A stretch of DNA of 64,000 nucleotides, taken from positions 49,362,777 through 49,426,776 of the forward strand of contig CM070609.1 of the NCBI GenBank assembly GCA_036346395.1, in the 5' to 3' direction. Under the pieces are notes generated by a model. That model had not been told where the DNA came from, searched no databases, and saw only the letters and a list, made by a program, of their open reading frames with translations. The translations under genes and the position numbers were made by a program. Within the stretch, counting starts at the first letter, position 1. The number at the start of each line of letters is the position of its first letter. Source of the DNA: Hsuehochloa calcarea (lineage: Eukaryota > Streptophyta > Magnoliopsida > Poales > Poaceae). Below are positions 58,793-64,000 of the stretch, piece after piece.

Positions 58793-60763
58793 TTCACAAA
58801 GGACACAGCCTAAACAAGTTATTCACACAAATTGCATAAGTTATCTCACACACTGACCCTTCCCAAATGTTTCATAAAATCTACCCTCGTGTGAAATTCC
58901 CAAGCATGTCCATTACCAAGGACGCGCTATTCAATAGATTGGTTTAAAGACTCGCAGAGTTTGTACACTTTACCCACACGATGAAACCAACCGGATCGTA
59001 GAGTTGATCACAACAAAACCTTTCGAGACTTGATATCAAACAATGACACTCCGATGTGCTTTCCCGCCGCCAACCGATACACACAGCTGCTTGAGTTACG
59101 ACACACATCGTTGGACAGGATGAAGCGAACCGCCCAAATGATGTGATATATACACCTCCAAATTTCATCACATGCCTTAAATACAACTCGAGTTGTCAAT
59201 GTCAAGACTCCATAACTTACTAAGTTAGGCCCACCGTGCTAGCCATGTGGTCGCACAAGAAGGCCTAGTTCAATGGCGCACAAAGTTAAGTCCTTAATTG
59301 ACCAAGGCAAGACTTCCGCTTTTCCCAAATCACAAAGTTTAAAGCACACACCCACCAATCACACAGATCCACCACTTGCCTCGCCTAAATCTTTTCCCAC
59401 CCCGTTGATTATGCAACACATGCCATCAACGAGTAATAGCACACATCACGCTTTATCACATAGTTCCATATTCCATTAGTCAAATTCATAATTGCGACTC
59501 ACATGAAATGATGACTCGTGGCATGACTAAGCGCCTACTCAGATCTAACTAACCCACGTTGGTGCTACGATAATACCAACTAATAATGAACCAACCTAGC
59601 GTGACAAAAGAATATGACATAACAATAGACAAGGTGGATATAACAATTTGGATTAATAACTAAACCAAAAGCATTTAAATAAATACTTGAAATAGAATGC
59701 AATACATTGAAACAAAGTATTTTGAAAACGGGTTCAATATGATCAAAGGTATAACTTGCCTTGGAATAGGTCTAGGTAATCGGTCTTGATCTTGAGGTGC
59801 TCCTTCTTCCGCAAAACTTCCGAATTATCGACGATACTCGCAAAACGAGACAAAAGAAACAAAAATAACAGAGGTAAAACAAACTCAAAAATCAAATAAA
59901 ATTCACCATTAAATAGATCTTGATTTTATATGAATTTACAAATTTGAATGGGCTCAATCAAGTTCTGATGCAAAAGATATGGGCTTTGGAAGTTTTGAAA
60001 ATCAATTAAAACCCTAATTTGATTTAAACGATTTTCCGAATTATTTTTATAAAGGAAAATCGGATTATTGCGCAATGCTTGCGCCACCGAAAAGAAAATA
60101 AATAAAAGCCGATCGACAGTGTGGTCCCCACTGCCGGGCCTTCGCTCACGGTGAACCGGGTTCACCGAGCCACGGAGGTCCGTGCGTGGATCGAGCCACG
60201 CGCGCCGATGTGGCGCCACGCAGTGACACGCAGCGAGAGGGTGACGGGCGCCGGGCGTGGTCGCCGACGATGCACGGCCGAGGGCGGCGCGACGGGGACC
60301 AAGGGCTTGCTGGCCGATCGGCGGCGAAGTCGCCGCCACCAAGGGTACCGAATGTTCTCGGTTATTGCGCACCGATGGTACTCTTACCGATGGTCGAAGC
60401 AACGGCGCGACCGCGGCGTGGAAGAAGCGGAGGAGCGCCTCGCTATTGTCGGACGGGCGGCGCGGCGGCGCCCGACGACATGTGAAGGTGTGCCCGAGGT
60501 GAACCGAGACCTGCTAAGCACGGCGGTGGGGTCGACGACGGCTGAGCGGCGACGGAGGCGGCGCGATCGGCAATTTACTAACGACGACAACAAAAGGGGA
60601 TCAAGCACGCGATGGCGCGGGGGCGCGAGAGAGAGAGCGAGGGTGGCTGCGTTGGGATGATGAGGAGGAGGGGGACCTCCGGGGGGTTTTATTGGGCTCG
60701 AGATGCTCGGGACTGGAAACGCCCAAATCGGATCCGAAACAAACATGTTTGGCAAATCCGAGA
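58793..60763 (-). repeat. Gypsy LTR fragment E2
   Basis: It follows LTR F directly. The minus strand contains an AAGGCAAGTTATACCTTTGATCATATTGAACCCG segment (about 59720-59760) homologous to 19292-19327 of LTR I, and a GC-rich block at 60121-60660, so E is a minus-oriented gypsy LTR related to I. Its first 140 bp repeat E1. The right limit is approximate, where D LTR sequence resumes. Frames at 60121-60992 on both strands are compositional. Confidence 0.7.
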
Positions 60764-61059
60764 TTCGGGGAGATAGATCCGAAATTATGTGACCACATCC
60801 AGGAGACTCCCCTCTCAAGCCTACACAACCTATTTTTGGCCTAGCCCCAAACTCCTCATAAATCGTGGCGGCCGGACAAGCAAGCATCGCGGCCGGATCG
60901 CCACATGGCCGGCCCGACCAATGACATAGCTTGGCCGGACCGCCAACAACTCGACAAAGACATAAGTTTGCCGAAAATGCAAGATTTGACAAACCAACAA
61001 CGCCATTGCCAATTGACTCATCACTCTAAGATCATGCACATATCCCCACGATATCCACA
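60764..61059 (-). repeat. Right (5') LTR of element D, terminal ~300 bp
   Basis: AATTATGTGACCACATCC onward matches 47564-47833 closely, including CCTATTTTTGGC, GGCGGCCGGAC dyad remnants and the end GATATCCACA at 61059. The CATAC target copy follows. The boundary with E2 is uncertain by about 20 bp. Confidence 0.85.
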
Positions 61060-61064
61060 CATAC

Positions 61065-61502
61065 GACACAATTTGACGTGAGTTGCTCCTAACCCTAGTC
61101 GCCATCTTCTTGAGAGAGCCTTCCCGTGCAACTTGGTGCTAGCACACCAGCGTATGACATTCCTGCCCGGGATATGTGGATACCGTAGAGGTGCTACTAC
61201 AGTTACTGTTGCGCTTGAGGACAATCCGTAACTTTGCAAGGAAAGCGATCGGTTGCTGGAGGAGACGATCGGCAACGACTACGTTGGACGATCGACTGTG
61301 AATACGATCAACTGCGAGGACAATCAACTACGAGGATGATCGATTGCGAGGACGATTAACTGCGAGGACGATTGACTACGACCACTACATCGATGCGCTC
61401 TTCGTTGGACCAGGCTGCTCCAACTCTTCTTTCACAAAGATTGCGCGGATCGGTGGGAGCGATCTGTGATCTCTTGTGATATGACCACGCTAGCAAGCAA
61501 GA
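61065..61502 (+). repeat. LTR H1, part 3
   Basis: H1 resumes after D. The segment is homologous to the distal part of H2 (TGCTAGCAC, CATTCCTGCCCGGG, GGACAATCCGTAAC). With parts 1 and 2 it adds up to about 1.6 kb, matching the H2 length. The last ~100 bp of the LTR is missing because gypsy J follows. Confidence 0.7.
61285..61385. repeat. Short tandem repeat, ~17 bp unit
   Basis: About six imperfect copies of GCGAGGACGATCAACT (variants GACGATCGACTGTGAATAC, GATGATCGATTGCGAG) lie in H1 part 3. Confidence 0.8.
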
Positions 61503-61807
61503 TGTTACAACCTCCAAATCAAGCTACACCAACTCAAGTCTCACCTACATCGACACCAGCCCAAGTCATTGATGGACCGATTACATGTAGTCGAGCAAAG
61601 AAGCTACAACAAGAGGTGAACGCGCTACTTTGTGAGAATCATTTTAACATCAATGAGAATTATATACTGCCTAAGTCGTGTACATTGCTATTGCTTAGGT
61701 TCACCAAGAAGGATGACAGAACATACAAAGAGATGACTACAGAGAAGGACCACACTCAACCGCACTCACCCAAACAGAATACTGAAAGAAACAATCATAA
61801 CTCTTGA
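61503..61807 (+). CDS. Ty3/gypsy polyprotein C-terminal tail (element J or neighbour)
   Basis: An open frame of about 101 codons ends at 61807. It contains GPITCSRAKKLQQEVNALL followed by a hydrophobic/basic stretch LLLLRFTKKDD and a polar tail. The P-I/M-T-x-S/A-R-A-K-x-L-x-x-E-V pattern is the usual end of plant gypsy polyproteins. It stands just upstream of an LTR promoter and gag, not after an integrase. Confidence 0.6.
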
Positions 61808-62230
61808 TTTCCAAAGGCTATGGAGGTCCATGAGGACATTTTGGAAAGCTTATTAAGTCTAGTGTTCAATGCCACCAGAGCCGAGCTGTTTGAAATTTCC
61901 ATTGTGAGAGCCGACCAACTTTAGTGAAGACTGGTCAGAAGGTCAACAGTCTGCCAGACGTTCAACTTCCCATGCAAAACTGTACCATTCTACATTATTT
62001 CGTGGTGCATGCTGCACATGGTGTGAAAGCTTATCAAGTTAACTTTCCAACGCAACTGATGGCACATCTTTTGGACTTTCCAAGGTGGAGTTATTGACAA
62101 AACACCAAGACTACGCAGAATACCAACACCACGCGGAACAACTCGTGAGCCCATTTCGTGGAGGCCCTTTCACATAGTCTATCTTATCTTTTTATTTCGT
62201 GTTTACACCTATCTAGGAGGGATGTTCCTA

Positions 62231-62240
62231 GTATAAATAC
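62231..62240 (+). promoter_or_regulatory. TATA box of LTR J
   Basis: GTATAAATAC is followed about 30 bp later by CAACCATGCACTT, a plausible start region. It sits in the expected U3/R position. Confidence 0.6.
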
Positions 62241-62636
62241 CTCATTGCCTCATAGCAACCATGCACTTTTGATAAACGAAATACGTAACCCCTTTGTTCA
62301 TTGTGTGCTAACAAACCTTGAGAGTTGATCTCTACCCTTTGCTCTTGTGATTTCCTTCATGGGATTACAAAGAATGCGCGGCTTCATCCGCTCCCAATTG
62401 GTGCTCCTACTCCCTTCGAGGTTTCTCGATTGATTGTAGGTCTGTGTTGGTTGGTTCCTTGAGAGTGTGGTTGGGCGAACTCGATTTAGGTTGCTTGCTA
62501 AAGACGGTGGTTGGCTTCGAGTTTTATTTGTCGTTGCACTAGTTATCGCCGCTAAAGAAGTTATCTTGGCTTCTTTGAAGCTAGTTATATGGTGATCATC
62601 CTACATCGTGAAGATCGTGACCCCGTGACGTATCAT

Positions 62637-62651
62637 CCGTATCGAGCTTTG
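62637..62651 (+). other. Degenerate primer-binding site of gypsy J
   Basis: It reads CCGTATCGAGCTTTG. It resembles the tRNA-Met complement GGTATCAGAGC with CAG shortened to CG, as at 20797. It lies one base after the proposed LTR end. Confidence 0.5.
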
Positions 62652-63579
62652 CTACTACGGTAGGATTCTTTACCTTTAGCTACATATATTTTTGTTTCGT
62701 CCTATCCACCAAAAAGCCTATAAAAAATTGTTGTAGCCCTTTGTTTCAATCTATTATTTCAGTGAGTTTTGTTAAGTTTCACCATTAGAGTCTTTGTTTT
62801 AGTTGTCGATCATTTTCCTTTGCGTGTCCTTTGAGCCTCTTTTATATATCTGAAAATCCCCACACAAAAAAAATCTATAGCCTATATCATCGTTCGCGTT
62901 AACTTTGATCCTATCAAACTATAGCTGCTGGTTGTGTTTTTTTTGTTCTATCATAAGTGTGCTAGTGTTATCTCTGGTCGTTGTGTTAAGTTCTATTAAA
63001 AAAAGGTGTGTCAAAAAAAAAGAAGAAAGAAAAGTGTTAAAAAAAAGAGTTGAGAAAAATTGAGAAAGAAAGGTTGAAGATCAGTAGTTAAAGTGCACAA
63101 GTGCTGAAAGTTCGTCACGCCAAGTGGAGCAACCAGTTTGCTATTTGTGTTTGGTGCAAAATTTTGGTTGGATCTGATCGCAACACTTGCATTCCAATCA
63201 TACTCCTTGTTTACATCAACTCTGAAATTTCTTTGCGTGTGTGTGTGATTGATTTATATCTCCCATATCTTGTGATCAACACTAGGCAGGGAACTTCTAG
63301 TTTGGATTGTTATTTAACTTTACAACAACTAGAATTCAGATTGCATTTCTTGTGTATCACTCCCCACCAAGCTCCACATAAAAATCCATCGTAATCGGTA
63401 CTGGTCTTGTTTTCGCCTCCATCACTTTTCGATTACCTCCACACATTTGTTTCTCTGTAATCCGCAGCAAGGAATTCATAAGAGCATCGGTTGGTAAGAG
63501 AGGTGAGTTGTGAGAGCCACCAATTTTTTTTATATTCCACAAATACCTATTGTTCGTATTTAGCTAACCTTACAGGAAG
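62652..63579 (+). other. Leader of gypsy J
   Basis: This is non-coding sequence between primer site and gag, T-rich and then purine-rich (AAAAAAAGAAGAAAGAAAAG near 63016). The frame at 63101-63394 has no recognisable domain. Confidence 0.55.
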
Positions 63580-64000
63580 ATGGGTGGAGTGGAGCTAGAA
63601 GATTGTGTTACTATGGCACAATTCAATGAATCAAGCAAAGCTTGAAGATAAGCAAGATCGTTGACGCAAGATCTTCGTGCCTTTATGGCTGAAATCGAGG
63701 ACGCCGCTAACCTCATGACGTGCAAGCAACCATGGTGAAGATGGAGGAGATAGTGATGGAAGAGTTGCTGCTAGAAGAACAAGAGAACAAGAAAGGAGGA
63801 ACCAAGGTGCTGCACATGGTAGAGGAAGAGCTCGAGGTCCAAGAAATGAAGACAATGATGAATCTGAAGATGAGGATGATGACAATCATTCTCAATATCG
63901 TTTTGGTCGCCGACATCGTAGAGGAGACAACCATGAGGAGAGGTTTGGAAAACTGAAGTTTACCATGCCAAAATTTGATGGAGGGTCCGATCCTCAAGCT
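63580..64000 (+). pseudogene. Gypsy J gag, N-terminal part, runs off the window
   Basis: A probable start is ATGGGTGGAGTGGAG at 63580. After at least two frame changes the plus-strand frame reads a Gly/Arg- then Asp/Glu-rich segment (EDNDESEDEDDDNHSQY), an Arg/His cluster (RFGRRHRRGDN), and the conserved gypsy gag opening FGKLKFTMPKFDGGSDPQA at the window edge. The rest lies outside. Confidence 0.75.

Larger units (their letters stand above)
46003..61059 (-). mobile_element. SIRE/Maximus-type copia element D with nested gypsies E and F
   Basis: CATAC duplications at 45998-46002 and 61060-61064 show that both outer ends belong to one insertion into H1. Visible parts are the left LTR 46003-47833, the 3' untranslated region, pol to 52172, and only the last ~300 bp of the right LTR (about 60764-61059). 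The remaining integrase N-terminus, protease, gag, primer site and most of the right LTR are missing, replaced by E1, F and E2. Confidence 0.87.
61503..62635 (+). repeat. Putative 5' LTR of gypsy J
   Basis: The end is placed at TATCA (62635), just before a primer-site-like motif; the start at TGTTACAACC (61503) is a guess because there is no second copy. A clear promoter lies at about 62221-62245. If the LTR starts at 61503 it contains the coding tail at 61503-61807, as known for CRM-type chromoviruses whose integrase end reads into the LTR. Otherwise the LTR is shorter (about 0.8 kb). Confidence 0.5.

Noticed and set aside
60121..60992. Frames of 158-202 aa on both strands
   Set aside because: They lie in the GC-rich block of gypsy LTR E2 and extend across the junction into LTR D, so no single gene can be meant.
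63631..63997. Minus-strand Ser-rich and Leu/Phe-rich frames
   Set aside because: They are antisense shadows of the acidic and Arg-rich gag segment of gypsy J on the plus strand.
1..64000. A previously undescribed multi-gene system
   Set aside because: Apart from the LACS exons, every stretch with protein similarity is retrotransposon gag or pol. No unexplained gene cluster, operon-like array or conserved non-transposon frame was found on either strand.

Overview
This window is repeat-dense plant nuclear DNA, most likely from a grass (Poaceae). The reasons are nested Ty1/copia SIRE/Maximus-type elements with about 1.7-1.9 kb LTRs, Tekay-like Ty3/gypsy elements with 3-4 kb GC-rich LTRs, and one interrupted plant-type gene whose introns hold retrotransposons. 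I see no bacterial genes, CRISPR arrays, rRNA or tRNA genes. I found no new multi-gene system. What is unusual is the genome structure and the sequence quality. Element letters (A-N) are mine.

Left block (1-22322): four nested elements are opened and none is closed. A (SIRE copia, minus) supplies an LTR end and 3' untranslated region at 1-1890. C, a different SIRE, interrupts it at 1891 and runs to about 7826. B, a copy of A's family, starts there with its left LTR, 3' untranslated region and a complete but frameshifted gag-pol up to a perfect tRNA-Met primer-binding site at 17397-17409. B's right LTR is broken at 17636 by gypsy element I (LTR 17636-20791, primer site, gag). A 100-N scaffold gap follows at 22323-22422.

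Middle block (22423-36800): two right-hand element ends come first, copia K (RT/RNase H and 3' LTR) and an old copia L. Then comes the only host gene seen: the last eight coding exons (430 aa, all in frame, canonical GT/AG) of a long-chain acyl-CoA synthetase of the LACS8/LACS9 type at 26216-36332 on the plus strand. Its 5' exons, with the N-terminus and the P-loop motif, are absent. Its last intron is 7.0 kb because it holds copia M (29451-35210, TSD GGACT), which itself holds a truncated relative N.

Right block (36802-64000): an old plus-strand LTR, H1, is the host of several insertions. It is split by an inverted solo LTR of the same family (H2, TSD CACTA), which is split by full-length copia G (38469-44908, TSD AACTC). 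H1 resumes at 45629, is split by SIRE element D (46003-61059, TSD CATAC), and resumes at 61065. Inside D are gypsy LTR pieces E1 and E2 and the 3' half of a chromodomain-bearing Tekay-like gypsy F (52946-58792). A further gypsy, J (LTR with TATA box, leader, start of gag), follows H1 and runs off the end.

Two caveats affect most entries. Nearly all retrotransposon reading frames carry small indels, and many look like CAG or CTG read as CG, whereas all eight LACS exons are clean. That pattern resembles base-calling error in CHG-methylated DNA, so 'pseudogene' below means 'broken in this sequence'. Second, the unmatched element halves on the two sides of the N gap suggest a large missing segment or a false scaffold join there.
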